A DNA stretch of 64,000 nt from Clostridium chromiireducens (lineage in GTDB: Bacteria; Bacillota; Clostridia; Clostridiales; Clostridiaceae), in assembly GCF_002029255.1 (NCBI RefSeq), contig NZ_MZGT01000027.1:1-64000 (forward strand). The letters run 5' to 3'. Below the pieces are notes generated by a model. That model saw nothing but the letters and a program-made list of their open reading frames with translations. It searched no databases and had not been told where the DNA came from. Below, piece after piece: positions 57,059 to 64,000 of this stretch. The position numbers and the translations under genes are program-made. Every line of letters begins with the position of its first letter. The stretch's first letter is position 1.

Positions 57059-57277
57059 ATGGAATATATTTTAGCAATGACTTTTATAACTGATGGTGGC
57101 TTAAAAACTAATTTCAGCATCAACGGAGTTAAACCTGATCTTACACCTACTGAGGTAAATTCCTTAATGGATACAATAATTCAGAAGAATATCTTCTTTG
57201 CTGCCTCTGGAGCTTTAATAAAAAAATCCGGAGCTCAAATAACAGAGAGAAATATTACTAAAATTGATGTAGCTTAA
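57059..57277 (+). CDS. DUF2922 protein
   Basis: 72 residues. Family pattern LAMTFITDGGLKTNFSINGVKPDLT and MDTIIQKNIFFAASGALIKKSGAQI (as motifs). Function unknown; last gene of the sigma/YvrJ/DUF1659/DUF2922 unit, before a strong terminator. Site TTTTAGGAGGTTTTAAATT. Confidence 0.9.
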   Translation: MEYILAMTFITDGGLKTNFSINGVKPDLTPTEVNSLMDTIIQKNIFFAASGALIKKSGAQITERNITKIDVA

Positions 57278-57282
57278 ATTTT

Positions 57283-57318
57283 AAAAACCTCGTTGCTTAG
57301 TCGTAACGAGGTTTTTTT
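57283..57318 (+). terminator. bidirectional terminator
   Basis: AACCTCGTT / AACGAGGTT stem with T runs on both strands; ends the DUF2922 unit and the convergent Uma2 gene. Confidence 0.9.
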
Positions 57319-57344
57319 GATGTTGCTGCTGAGTACAAAACTGA

Positions 57345-57899
57345 CTAAAATTCAAATATATCCTTTAATTCAATTCTTAAATCTGGAAATACTGAACTTA
57401 CATAAATATCTTTATTATTTAATACTTTAGGTGTCCTATATGCCCCATCTATTAATGAATATTGTGTAATCATTCCGTTTTGTTCAACTATATTATATTC
57501 AAGAACCCCAAACCTTTGATATATATTAGCTTTTATAAAGTAATCGTGGTCTGAATACTCTGGGGACACAACTTCAAATATTATTTTGGGTGCTGATATA
57601 AAACTCTCACCTTTTTTACTGGCATCCTCACACATTACGAATATATCTGGTAAAAACTTATATATTTCACTTTCATTTTTAAATATAACTTCTATTTGCT
57701 CAGAATATGGTGTACATTTACTTCCTTTAAAAAAGTTATATAGTGTGGATGATATTCCCATAACAATTCTATTATGGGCCATTGATGTTCTTGAGCTAAA
57801 TAATATTTGACCATTATAGTATTCAGCTTTACCATCATAATTGGCTTGTATTTTATCAAATTCATCCAAAGATATAAATATATTATTTTGCACTTGCAT
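57345..57899 (-). CDS. Uma2-family (DUF820) putative endonuclease
   Basis: 184 residues. ISLDEFDKIQANYDGKAEYYNGQI, PDIFVMCEDASKKGESFISAPKIIFEVVSPEYSDHDYFIKANIYQRFGVLEY (read as motifs) carry the Uma2 catalytic pattern. Clearly paralogous to the product of 60013-60552. ATG at 57899 lies 9 bases after CGGGGG; an ATG three codons earlier abuts the site. Promoter supplied by the junction repeat at 57952-58132. Confidence 0.9.
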   Translation of the reverse strand: MQVQNNIFISLDEFDKIQANYDGKAEYYNGQILFSSRTSMAHNRIVMGISSTLYNFFKGSKCTPYSEQIEVIFKNESEIYKFLPDIFVMCEDASKKGESFISAPKIIFEVVSPEYSDHDYFIKANIYQRFGVLEYNIVEQNGMITQYSLIDGAYRTPKVLNNKDIYVSSVFPDLRIELKDIFEF

Positions 57900-57951
57900 T
57901 GAAATCATCCCCCGTTTAAAAATTTTTCCAAATTATCCTTCTATAAATATT

Positions 57952-58132
57952 ATTATATCCTAAATACTATTCGCTTAAAACAAAAATGCACTAAACTTTC
58001 ATTTAGTGCAATGCTTGTACTTGGTAATTTTTGTTTCCCCCATGGGTGCTTCCGAGGGCCGAAGGGCTGAGGTTGCTACTTGTAAATTATTAGACCCTCC
58101 GAGGTATTAGTCAGAAGCTTGCGAGTGACTTG
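57952..58132 (-). repeat. composite junction repeat (two blocks)
   Basis: Minus strand has two boxes in tandem. Block 1 starts at the stop codon of the 58133 gene (TAGCAAGTCACTCGCAAG) and ends ATTTACAAG. Block 2 starts TAGCAACCTCAG and runs through GGAAGCACCC, GGGGGAAACAAAAATTACC, AAGTACAAG, the hairpin GCACTAAATGAAAGTTTAGTGC, T run, and promoter TTTTAA-N17-TATAAT (57952-57980). Block 1 resembles the junction at 58893; block 2 resembles those at 59882, 60598 and 61349. Confidence 0.8.
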
Positions 58133-58450
58133 CTACAGACGCACAATATCATCTCTATCAAAAATGACTATTCCATCACATATTATGTTATTTTTTAATT
58201 CTTCTTTAGATATTTTATAGAAATCAACTACATCAACAGTATATATAATATCAAGCTCTTCTAAATCATTTCTTAATAAATTTAATCTGGTGCTATTCAT
58301 ATTATGTGCAAAAATAGCTAGATCTATATCTGATGTCTTTTTATAATCACCCCTGGATCTTGAGCCAAAAATTAAAGCCTTCTCAATTTCATCGTACTTA
58401 AATAAAACACTCTTTATATTAATTATAATATGTTCTTTTAATCCAAACAT
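58133..58450 (-). CDS. MNT-domain nucleotidyltransferase (antitoxin-type)
   Basis: 105 residues from ATG at 58450. Minimal nucleotidyltransferase with ALIFGSRSRGDYKKTSDIDLAIF: GS motif then D-x-D metal ligands. Partner of the HEPN protein encoded just upstream, one base away (a TTG would give an 8-base overlap). In type VII HepT/MntA systems the MNT enzyme AMPylates the HEPN toxin and so neutralises it. HI0073/HI0074-type pairs share the fold, but their role is less certain. Confidence 0.88.
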   Translation of the reverse strand: MFGLKEHIIINIKSVLFKYDEIEKALIFGSRSRGDYKKTSDIDLAIFAHNMNSTRLNLLRNDLEELDIIYTVDVVDFYKISKEELKNNIICDGIVIFDRDDIVRL

Positions 58451-58451
58451 G

Positions 58452-58862
58452 CTAATCAACTACCTTTGATTTAAGTAATATATACATATCATTCATTTGC
58501 CTAAAATATTTTGAAATTATTTTCTCATATATATCAAGAGCTACCTCTTCATCATATACATGAGAAGTTAGATTTCTATCATTTAACATATCAATCCAAT
58601 CTTCACCATCTTCAATAATTCCGATTTTAAAACCTTCTCTAAATGTACTTTTAGGGCTTTTTGCTTCTTGGATTCCTTCATTTTCCAAATAATATTTTAT
58701 TAATTTCCAACATATTTCATAACAAAATTCAAATCTTTGTATTACTCCATCTTTTAGAGTTGATGATTTAGAATTATTTTTACTTTCATCTATAGCTTCA
58801 CTTAGTCTTAATAAAGCCTTTCCAAAGTCATTTAACTTTTCATTCAATCTTTTATCCATCAT
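58452..58862 (-). CDS. HEPN protein, HI0074 / nucleotidyltransferase substrate-binding family
   Basis: 136 residues, all-helical. DRNLTSHVYDE gives the R-x4-H-x-Y motif of HEPN ribonucleases; FEFCYEICWKLIKYYLEN and SPKSTFREGFKIGII are typical of the HI0074 branch. Toxin half of the pair, upstream of its MNT partner. Start after GTGGAGGATTA (two adjacent ATGs). Confidence 0.88.
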   Translation of the reverse strand: MMDKRLNEKLNDFGKALLRLSEAIDESKNNSKSSTLKDGVIQRFEFCYEICWKLIKYYLENEGIQEAKSPKSTFREGFKIGIIEDGEDWIDMLNDRNLTSHVYDEEVALDIYEKIISKYFRQMNDMYILLKSKVVD

Positions 58863-58892
58863 TAATCCTCCACTCTACCAATATCATATAAT

Positions 58893-59033
58893 ATTATATC
58901 CTATATAATATTTTCTTAAAACAAAAAATTGCACTAAGCTTTCATTTAGTGCAACACTTATACTTTTAAATTTTTTGACCTCAGGGGTATTAGTCAGGAT
59001 CTTGCGACTGACTTGCTATAACCAAGCTTGTTG
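58893..59033 (-). repeat. junction repeat
   Basis: Minus strand: TAGCAAGTCAGTCGCAAG shortly after the stop of the 59034 gene, CTGACTAATACC, AAAAGTATAAG, hairpin GCACTAAATGAAAGCTTAGTGC, T run, then TTTTAA-N17-TATAAT (58893-58921) reading into the HEPN gene at 58862. Confidence 0.8.
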
Positions 59034-59441
59034 TTATAATAGCTTATTTATGGCATAAATGTAATCACTAAAATCTTTTAAATGATTCTCAATAATGGCT
59101 TGCACCACTTTCATATTTAATGCTTTATAATCATGAACTGCTATATTTCTAAATCCAACCATTGACTTCATTCTTCCATTTAGTTTGTCATCTATTATAT
59201 TATTAGAATTGAGCACTTCAAAAGAATCTCTACTATTTTGGGGTATACCTAAATTTTTCTCCGATATAATATGCATTGCTAAGTCTATAGCTGCTTCACA
59301 TGCTCTTTGTATATTTAAAATTATAGAATCCTGCTTTGTATAATCATTTAAATTATCTGGGTTATTGTCATATACTTCTTTAATTCTATTTATACATCTT
59401 TCGATAGTTTCAATCTTATTGAAGATAACATCATTTCCCAT
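59034..59441 (-). CDS. HepT-like HEPN toxin (DUF86)
   Basis: 135 residues. FRNIAVHDYKAL holds the R-x4-H-x-Y active site of HepT ribonucleases; IQRACEAAIDLAMHIISEKNLGIPQNSRDSF is the DUF86 core (read as motifs). Starts inside the end of its MNT partner (11-base overlap), so the antitoxin is translated first. Gene order is opposite to the 58133/58452 pair. Confidence 0.92.
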   Translation of the reverse strand: MGNDVIFNKIETIERCINRIKEVYDNNPDNLNDYTKQDSIILNIQRACEAAIDLAMHIISEKNLGIPQNSRDSFEVLNSNNIIDDKLNGRMKSMVGFRNIAVHDYKALNMKVVQAIIENHLKDFSDYIYAINKLL

Positions 59442-59832
59442 AGACAGTTCCTCTTTCCTTAATCTTTTTTAAAATAACTTCACGCTCTTCATTTAGCATC
59501 GCATAAGACTTTAAAACTCTCATTTCGAAATACATACGCTTAGTCTCATCCGTGCAATATATTCTTTTCCCTGTACCTACTACTTGAGCTTTAAATACAG
59601 TTGAAGATGTATTTAAATTTATCAAATCTACTTCTCTATTAAAAATATCAGCTAATTCCTGTGCTTTCATAAAGCATTCATAAGAATCTACATCATTATC
59701 AGTTAAAAAAGCAATATCAATATCACTATCTTCCCTAAGCCTATTCTTAGCAGCCGAACCGAATAAATATATTACTATTGGATTAAATTCTTTCCTTAAT
59801 ATTTCAATAGCTTTATTTAATTGACTCTCCAA
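59431..59832 (-). CDS. MntA-like nucleotidyltransferase antitoxin
   Basis: 133 residues from a TTG at 59832, 7 bases after GTAGGAGGG. The longer ATG frame would place the ribosome site inside the coding region, so TTG is preferred. VIYLFGSAAKNRLREDSDIDIAFL holds the GS and DxD residues (read as motifs). Would AMPylate and silence the overlapping HepT toxin. Confidence 0.9.
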   Translation of the reverse strand: MESQLNKAIEILRKEFNPIVIYLFGSAAKNRLREDSDIDIAFLTDNDVDSYECFMKAQELADIFNREVDLINLNTSSTVFKAQVVGTGKRIYCTDETKRMYFEMRVLKSYAMLNEEREVILKKIKERGTVYGK

Positions 59833-59881
59833 ATTTAACCCTCCTACAAAATATTCCAATCTCTTTTCTCATCTTACTTCT

Positions 59882-60012
59882 ATTATATCCCACAACATAC
59901 CTTTATTAAACAAAAAAATTGCACTAAGCTTTCATTTAGTGCATTGCTTGTACTTGGTGATTTTTGTTTCCCCCATGGGTGCTTCCGGGGGATCTTGTGA
60001 GTGAAGTTGCTA
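59882..60012 (-). repeat. junction repeat
   Basis: Minus strand: TAGCAACTTCAC immediately after the Uma2 stop, GGAAGCACCC, GGGGGAAACAAAAATCACC, AAGTACAAG, hairpin GCACTAAATGAAAGCTTAGTGC, T run, and TTTAAT-N17-TATAAT (59882-59910) before the MntA gene. Confidence 0.82.
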
Positions 60013-60552
60013 CTATTTTAAAATTTCTTCAGTTGTAATAAATAATCCTTCAAAAATATTACTAGAGTAATACTCATTTATAGAAGGTTTAAATACTCCA
60101 TCTACTAGATTATACTGAATCATCTCTCCGGTCTGCTCAACTATCACGTATTCTAGAACTCCATACCTTTGATATATTTGAAGTTTGGTAATATAATCGT
60201 GTCCTGAATAATTGGGAGAAACCACTTCAAATATTATCTTTGGTGGAGATACGAAGCTTTCTCCAACTTTATTTGCATCTTCACACATTACAAATACATC
60301 AGGAAATACATTTATCGTATCCTTATCATTATGAAATTTTAATTCTATTTGCTCAGTATATACTTTACATTTACTATTAGCTAAGTAGCTCATAAGTTTA
60401 AATTGAATATTATTTACTATCTCATTATGTTTAACAGATGTTTTAGGATGAAGAACAACATCTCCATTTATGAACTCTAGATTATATTTATATTTATGTT
60501 GTAACTTCTCATATTCTTCTAAAGTAAACATTTTATTTTCTTCTATATGCAT
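60013..60552 (-). CDS. Uma2-family (DUF820) putative endonuclease
   Basis: 179 residues, paralog of the 57345-57899 product (shared PKIIFEVVSP and QRYGVLEYVIVEQ). Catalytic pattern as in other Uma2 proteins: Asp in FPDVFVMCEDANK, Glu in IIFEVVSP, Lys in YITKLQIYQ. ATG follows AAGGAGCTGATATAA. Flanked on both sides by junction repeats. Confidence 0.9.
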   Translation of the reverse strand: MHIEENKMFTLEEYEKLQHKYKYNLEFINGDVVLHPKTSVKHNEIVNNIQFKLMSYLANSKCKVYTEQIELKFHNDKDTINVFPDVFVMCEDANKVGESFVSPPKIIFEVVSPNYSGHDYITKLQIYQRYGVLEYVIVEQTGEMIQYNLVDGVFKPSINEYYSSNIFEGLFITTEEILK

Positions 60553-60597
60553 TTATATCAGCTCCTTATCTAATAAATTATATACTAATATATTTTT

Positions 60598-60774
60598 ATT
60601 ATAGCCTAAATTATATTGTAATGAAACAAAAAAACAGATATGTTTTTTTATTAGTCATATTAATTATTTCATTAAAACAGAAATTACACTAAATAATCAT
60701 TTAGTGCAACGCTTGTACTTTGTAATTTTTGTTTCCCCTGAGGGATGCTTCCGAGGTCCGAATAGCTGAGGTTG
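60598..60774 (-). repeat. junction repeat
   Basis: Minus strand: TAGCAACCTCAGC includes the stop of the DUF2442 gene; then GGAAGCATCCC, GGGGAAACAAAAATTAC, AAGTACAAG, hairpin GCACTAAATGATTATTTAGTG, T-rich run, and TATAAT (60598-60603) before the Uma2 gene. The hairpin loop differs from the other copies. Confidence 0.78.
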
Positions 60775-61035
60775 CTATTTGATAAATTCATACAACGAAT
60801 CAGCACATATATCTATATCATTAGGCCATGAAATAGATGATCCATTAATTTGTACTAAATCAAAAAAAGCTTTTTCTTTCAATGGTTTAAATAGTGGGTG
60901 ATTTAAAAAACTATTCATATCAAAATTGATAGTCTTACCATCCTCATATTCTATATATAAATGATAATTTTCTAGCGGAATTACTTTAACTGGAATATTA
61001 AGTTTAACATTAGAATCATATACATCTTTATTCAT
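60775..61035 (-). CDS. DUF2442 protein
   Basis: 86 residues with VKVIPLENYHLYIEYEDGK and the C-terminal SISWPNDIDICADSLYEF of DUF2442. Two bases after the DUF4160 gene. Such pairs recur in many bacterial genomes and are suspected, not proven, to be toxin-antitoxin modules. Confidence 0.88.
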   Translation of the reverse strand: MNKDVYDSNVKLNIPVKVIPLENYHLYIEYEDGKTINFDMNSFLNHPLFKPLKEKAFFDLVQINGSSISWPNDIDICADSLYEFIK

Positions 61036-61037
61036 AT

Positions 61038-61313
61038 CTATATTTTTCCTATTGGATCAATTTTAAACCAAGTTCCTTCTTCTTGATACACTTTCCAATT
61101 AGCCTGTAATTCATCTTTGTGAAGTTCCACCCATGCTTGCAATACTTTTAGTTGCTTTTTAGGGAACGTACCCGCCAATACATCTCCTTCAAAATCAATA
61201 GATATCTCATATTCTTGATATTCTGCATGAACAAGTGGCAGATGATGTTTACCAACTAATTCAAATTGAAGTCTAACTATTATCCCAAAAAAAGTAGATA
61301 TAATTGGTGACAT
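61038..61313 (-). CDS. DUF4160 protein
   Basis: 91 residues. SPIISTFFGIIVRLQF followed by HHLPLVHAEYQEYEISIDFEGDVLAGTFPKKQ (as motifs) is the DUF4160 pattern. ATG at 61313 chosen because GGAG and GGGAG lie before it; an ATG five codons upstream lacks a site. Partner of the DUF2442 gene. Confidence 0.86.
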   Translation of the reverse strand: MSPIISTFFGIIVRLQFELVGKHHLPLVHAEYQEYEISIDFEGDVLAGTFPKKQLKVLQAWVELHKDELQANWKVYQEEGTWFKIDPIGKI

Positions 61314-61348
61314 ATCTCCCAACTCCATTCATCAATATAAGTAATTAT

Positions 61349-61476
61349 ATTATATCCCATAAAATACTTTTGATAAACACAAAATTGCACTAAACTTTCA
61401 TTTAGTGCAAGGCTTGTACTTGGAAAATCCTGTTTCCCCCAGGGGTGCTTCCCAGGTCTTTATCTGTGAAATGTTC
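61349..61476 (-). repeat. junction repeat after the rfb genes
   Basis: Minus strand, directly after rfbB: no clear TAGCAA box, but GGAAGCACCCC, GGGGGAAACAGG, AAGTACAAG, hairpin GCACTAAATGAAAGTTTAGTGC, T run, and TATAAT (61349-61354) before the DUF4160 gene. It both ends the rfb operon and starts the cassette row. Confidence 0.78.
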
Positions 61477-62550
61477 TTAATTGCGCTTCGCGCTTTTTTT
61501 ATCTGTGTACATCTTCTCATAATACTTTTGATAATCCCCAGAAGTTACATTTTTCATCCATTCTGAATTATCTAAATACCACTTTATAGTCTTCTTAATT
61601 CCTACTTCAAAAGTAGTTTCAGGATACCATCCTAGCTCTTCTTTTATTTTATCTGGAGCTATTCCATATCTTCTGTCATGACCTTTTCTATCTTCAACGT
61701 ATTTGATTAAATTTTCTGTTACATCTTTATCTACATTTTCATTTATATAAGAAATAACTGTTTTAACAATTTGTATATTAGTTCTTTCGTTATGACCACC
61801 AACATTATAGACCTCACCAAGTCTTCCGCCATTAATAACCATATCAATAGCTTTTGCATGATCTTCTACAAAAAGCCAATCTCTTATATTCATACCATCA
61901 CCATACACTGGTAATTCTTTATGCAGCATACAGTTATTAATTAATAGCGGAATTAATTTTTCTGGAAATTGGAATGGGCCATAGTTATTTGAGCATCTTG
62001 TTATATTAACTGGCATTTTATAAGTATCATAGTAAGCCTTAACCATTAAATCCGAACTTGCTTTACTTGATGAATATGGACTATGAGGATCTATTGGAGT
62101 TGTTTCCATAAAGAATCCTTCAGCTCCTAGAGATCCGTATACTTCATCTGTTGATACATGAAGGAATTTAACGCCTTCTTTAAATCCATCTTCTGTTTCC
62201 CAAGCATTTTTTGCACAATTAAGCATATTAACTGTACCAAGTACATTTGTTTTAGCAAATATTTCTGGCTCTTTTATACTTCTATCAACATGTGATTCTG
62301 CTGCAAAATGAACAACATAATCTACATCATTAGCTTCAAAAATACTTGAAACTAATTCTTTATCACAAATATCTCCTTGAACAAATGTATGTCTTTCATC
62401 TTTTTCTATAGATTTAAGATTCTCTAGATTTCCTGCGTAAGTCAATTTATCCAAATTAATTACTTTAATATCTTGATATTTATTTAACATGTATAAAATA
62501 AAGTTTGAACCTATAAATCCGGCTCCACCTGTAACTAAATATGTTTTCAT
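61477..62550 (-). CDS. rfbB: dTDP-glucose 4,6-dehydratase
   Basis: Second step of dTDP-L-rhamnose synthesis; 357 residues. NAD-binding VTGGAGFIGSNFILYML, catalytic STDEVYGSL, and YSSSKASSDLMVKAYYDTY with the Tyr-xxx-Lys pair, plus RCSNNYGPFQFPEKLIPL (as motifs). Last gene of the rfbC-rfbD-rfbB order on the minus strand. Confidence 0.97.
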   Translation of the reverse strand: MKTYLVTGGAGFIGSNFILYMLNKYQDIKVINLDKLTYAGNLENLKSIEKDERHTFVQGDICDKELVSSIFEANDVDYVVHFAAESHVDRSIKEPEIFAKTNVLGTVNMLNCAKNAWETEDGFKEGVKFLHVSTDEVYGSLGAEGFFMETTPIDPHSPYSSSKASSDLMVKAYYDTYKMPVNITRCSNNYGPFQFPEKLIPLLINNCMLHKELPVYGDGMNIRDWLFVEDHAKAIDMVINGGRLGEVYNVGGHNERTNIQIVKTVISYINENVDKDVTENLIKYVEDRKGHDRRYGIAPDKIKEELGWYPETTFEVGIKKTIKWYLDNSEWMKNVTSGDYQKYYEKMYTDKKSAKRN

Positions 62551-62563
62551 TACTATAACTCCT

Positions 62564-63445
62564 TTACTTATCTAACTTACTAATAAATGATTTTATTGCA
62601 TCTTTCCAATCTCTCATTTCATCGCCAACAGTACATCTTAGCATCATATTATCAAGAGATGAATATTCTGGTCTTTTTGCTGGAGTTTTATATTCTTCTG
62701 ATGTACATGGTTTAACTTCACATTTCTCACCTGATAATTCAATTATCATTTTAGCAAAGTCATACCATGTACATTCTCCTTTACCTGTACAATGATATAC
62801 TCCATATTCTTCTGTTTGTATTAACTTTAATATATGATAAGCTAAATCATTAGCATGAGTAGGGTTACCTCTTTGATCATTAACAACAGTAATTGCTTCT
62901 TTTTCTTTCCCAAGTCTTCTCATAGTATAAACAAAGTTATGACCTATGTATCCATAAAGCCAAGCAGTTCTTACTATAAAATACTTTGAAGAAAATTCTC
63001 TAACATAGCTTTCTACGAGTAGTTTAGTTTTACCATAGGCACTATAAGGAGCTGTTAAGTCATATTCAGTTAATGGCTTATTTCCAACTCCACTAAATAC
63101 ATAATCCGTTGATACCTGAACTAGCTTAGCACCTATTTCTGAACTTGCTATAGCTAAATTTCTTGGACCAATTGAATTAACTTTAAATGCAAAATCTTCA
63201 TTACTTTCACATCCATCAACATTTGTTGCTGCTGCGCAGTTAATTACTACATCAGGTTTTAAATCATTTATCTTATTTTTAACTTGTTCTAGATTAGTTA
63301 TATCTAATTGATCCACATCTAGTGCTATAACTTCACATTTTTTTATAGCTTCCGAAACTTCTCCTATTTCAGCTTTTCCACTTTTTATTATCTCTAGAAG
63401 CTCATTTCCTAATTGACCTCTTGAACCAGTTATTAATATTTTCAT
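62564..63445 (-). CDS. rfbD: dTDP-4-dehydrorhamnose reductase
   Basis: Final step of dTDP-L-rhamnose synthesis; 293 residues. ILITGSRGQLGNELLEI, STDYVFSGVGNKPLTEYD, YGKTKLLVE (Tyr-xxx-Lys), RTAWLYGYIGHNFVYTM and GNPTHANDLA are characteristic. Eleven to twenty bases separate it from both rfb neighbours. Confidence 0.96.
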   Translation of the reverse strand: MKILITGSRGQLGNELLEIIKSGKAEIGEVSEAIKKCEVIALDVDQLDITNLEQVKNKINDLKPDVVINCAAATNVDGCESNEDFAFKVNSIGPRNLAIASSEIGAKLVQVSTDYVFSGVGNKPLTEYDLTAPYSAYGKTKLLVESYVREFSSKYFIVRTAWLYGYIGHNFVYTMRRLGKEKEAITVVNDQRGNPTHANDLAYHILKLIQTEEYGVYHCTGKGECTWYDFAKMIIELSGEKCEVKPCTSEEYKTPAKRPEYSSLDNMMLRCTVGDEMRDWKDAIKSFISKLDK

Positions 63446-63466
63446 AAATCCATACTCCTTGAAATT

Positions 63467-64000
63467 CTACAATCTGAAATCTTCATAATTACTTAAATCT
63501 AAATCTTTAAAATTTGGATGATTCTTATCCTTTTCAGATAAGATTATATTTTCTATTCCATCCATTGGCCATTTAATATTTATATCTGGATCATTCCACA
63601 TCACTCCACCATCATATTCTGGAGCATAAAAATCGGTACATTTATAGTTAAATACAGCTTCATCTGAAAGTACTAAAAATCCATGAGCAAAACCTTCTGG
63701 AATATAAAATTGCTTTTTATTTTCTTCACTTAAAACAACACCTTCCCACTTCCCATAAGTAGAAGAACCTGTTCTTAAATCAACTGATACATCAAAAACT
63801 TCACCTTTAGTCACTCTAACAAGCTTACCTTGGCTATGTTTTCTTTGAAAATGAAGTCCTCTAAGTACTCCTTTACTAGATCTAGATTCATTATCTTGAA
63901 TAAAATTCATATTAAGACCAGCACCTAAGAAATCTTCTCTATTATAAGTTTCCATAAAATAACCTCTATTATCTCCAAAAACTTTAGGCTCTATTACATA
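63467..64000 (-). CDS. rfbC: dTDP-4-dehydrorhamnose 3,5-epimerase (5' end outside window)
   Basis: 178 codons are present and the frame is open to the right edge (YVIEPKVFGDNRGYFMETYNR, read as motifs). Conserved GVLRGLHFQ with catalytic His, KLVRVTKGEVFDVSVDLR, and PEGFAHGFLVLSD. Family length is about 185, so only a few residues are missing. An internal ATG at 63955 is not the real start. Confidence 0.96.
   Translation of the reverse strand, partial: YVIEPKVFGDNRGYFMETYNREDFLGAGLNMNFIQDNESRSSKGVLRGLHFQRKHSQGKLVRVTKGEVFDVSVDLRTGSSTYGKWEGVVLSEENKKQFYIPEGFAHGFLVLSDEAVFNYKCTDFYAPEYDGGVMWNDPDINIKWPMDGIENIILSEKDKNHPNFKDLDLSNYEDFRL

Noticed and set aside
57952..61476. True integron with attC sites
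   Set aside because: No integron integrase is in the window, and the repeats contain a terminator and promoter rather than the paired R/L core sites of attC. The likeness to cassettes is kept as a hypothesis only.
1..64000. CRISPR arrays, tRNA, rRNA, tmRNA or insertion sequences
   Set aside because: No direct-repeat/spacer pattern, cloverleaf, rRNA-like tract or transposase frame was recognised on either strand. The only repeats are the junction family, the hairpin family and coding tandem repeats.

Overview
The window is low-GC DNA (AT-rich intergenic regions, A/T-ending codons, strong GGAGG-type ribosome sites) with clostridial gene content and order. It carries an uninterrupted sigK, spoIIGA-sigE-sigG, the cluster alaS-ireB-ruvX-DUF1292-fur-rnjA-typA-mltG-trmR-trhP, and a Pst/Pho island. 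This fits a spore-forming Clostridium sensu stricto, probably near C. beijerinckii, C. saccharoperbutylacetonicum or C. butyricum. The species is an inference. No rRNA, tRNA, CRISPR array or insertion sequence was recognised.

Layout. 1-2368: 5' part of a divergent peptide deformylase and a chemotaxis receptor. 2907-10632: phosphate regulon on the minus strand (phoP-phoR, then pstS-C-A-B and two phoU), with an 11-bp phased Pho-box array before pstS. 10647-20560: pgeF, nrdR, ylmC, sigG, sigE, spoIIGA, ftsZ, ftsA, sigK and a class B PBP, i.e. division and sporulation. 20563-32480: tRNA wobble modification, mltG, typA, rnjA, fur, ruvX, ireB and alaS, the last led by a T-box. 32519-39321: AI-2E permease, PRC-barrel protein, the iscR-iscS-iscU-mnmA operon and rarA.

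From 39588 the window becomes accessory and surface-related. It holds two secreted proteins with cell-wall-binding repeats, an uncharacterised secreted/membrane gene pair, a MacB-like ABC transporter, VanZ, two BY-kinases, a Spo0E-like phosphatase, galU, and a 43-residue membrane protein behind a cyclic-di-GMP-I riboswitch. It continues with a phage-type lysozyme and replisome organizer, a sigma factor/YvrJ/DUF1659/DUF2922 operon, a row of Uma2, HEPN/MNT and DUF2442/DUF4160 genes, and the rhamnose precursor genes rfbB, rfbD and rfbC.

Two unexplained architectures stand out. (1) Three long, imperfectly palindromic elements (2658-2890, 34120-34428, 34541-34790) share conserved internal-loop sequences in one common orientation while their helices vary with compensation. 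They look like one structured-RNA family. (2) In 53.1-61.5 kb, same-strand accessory genes are separated by one related junction repeat: a TAGCAA box at or near the stop codon, a conserved spacer, a terminator hairpin, then a GGATATAAT-type promoter for the next gene. Relatives lie at 48.0 and 53.2 kb. This gives a cassette-like array carrying toxin-antitoxin-type genes.
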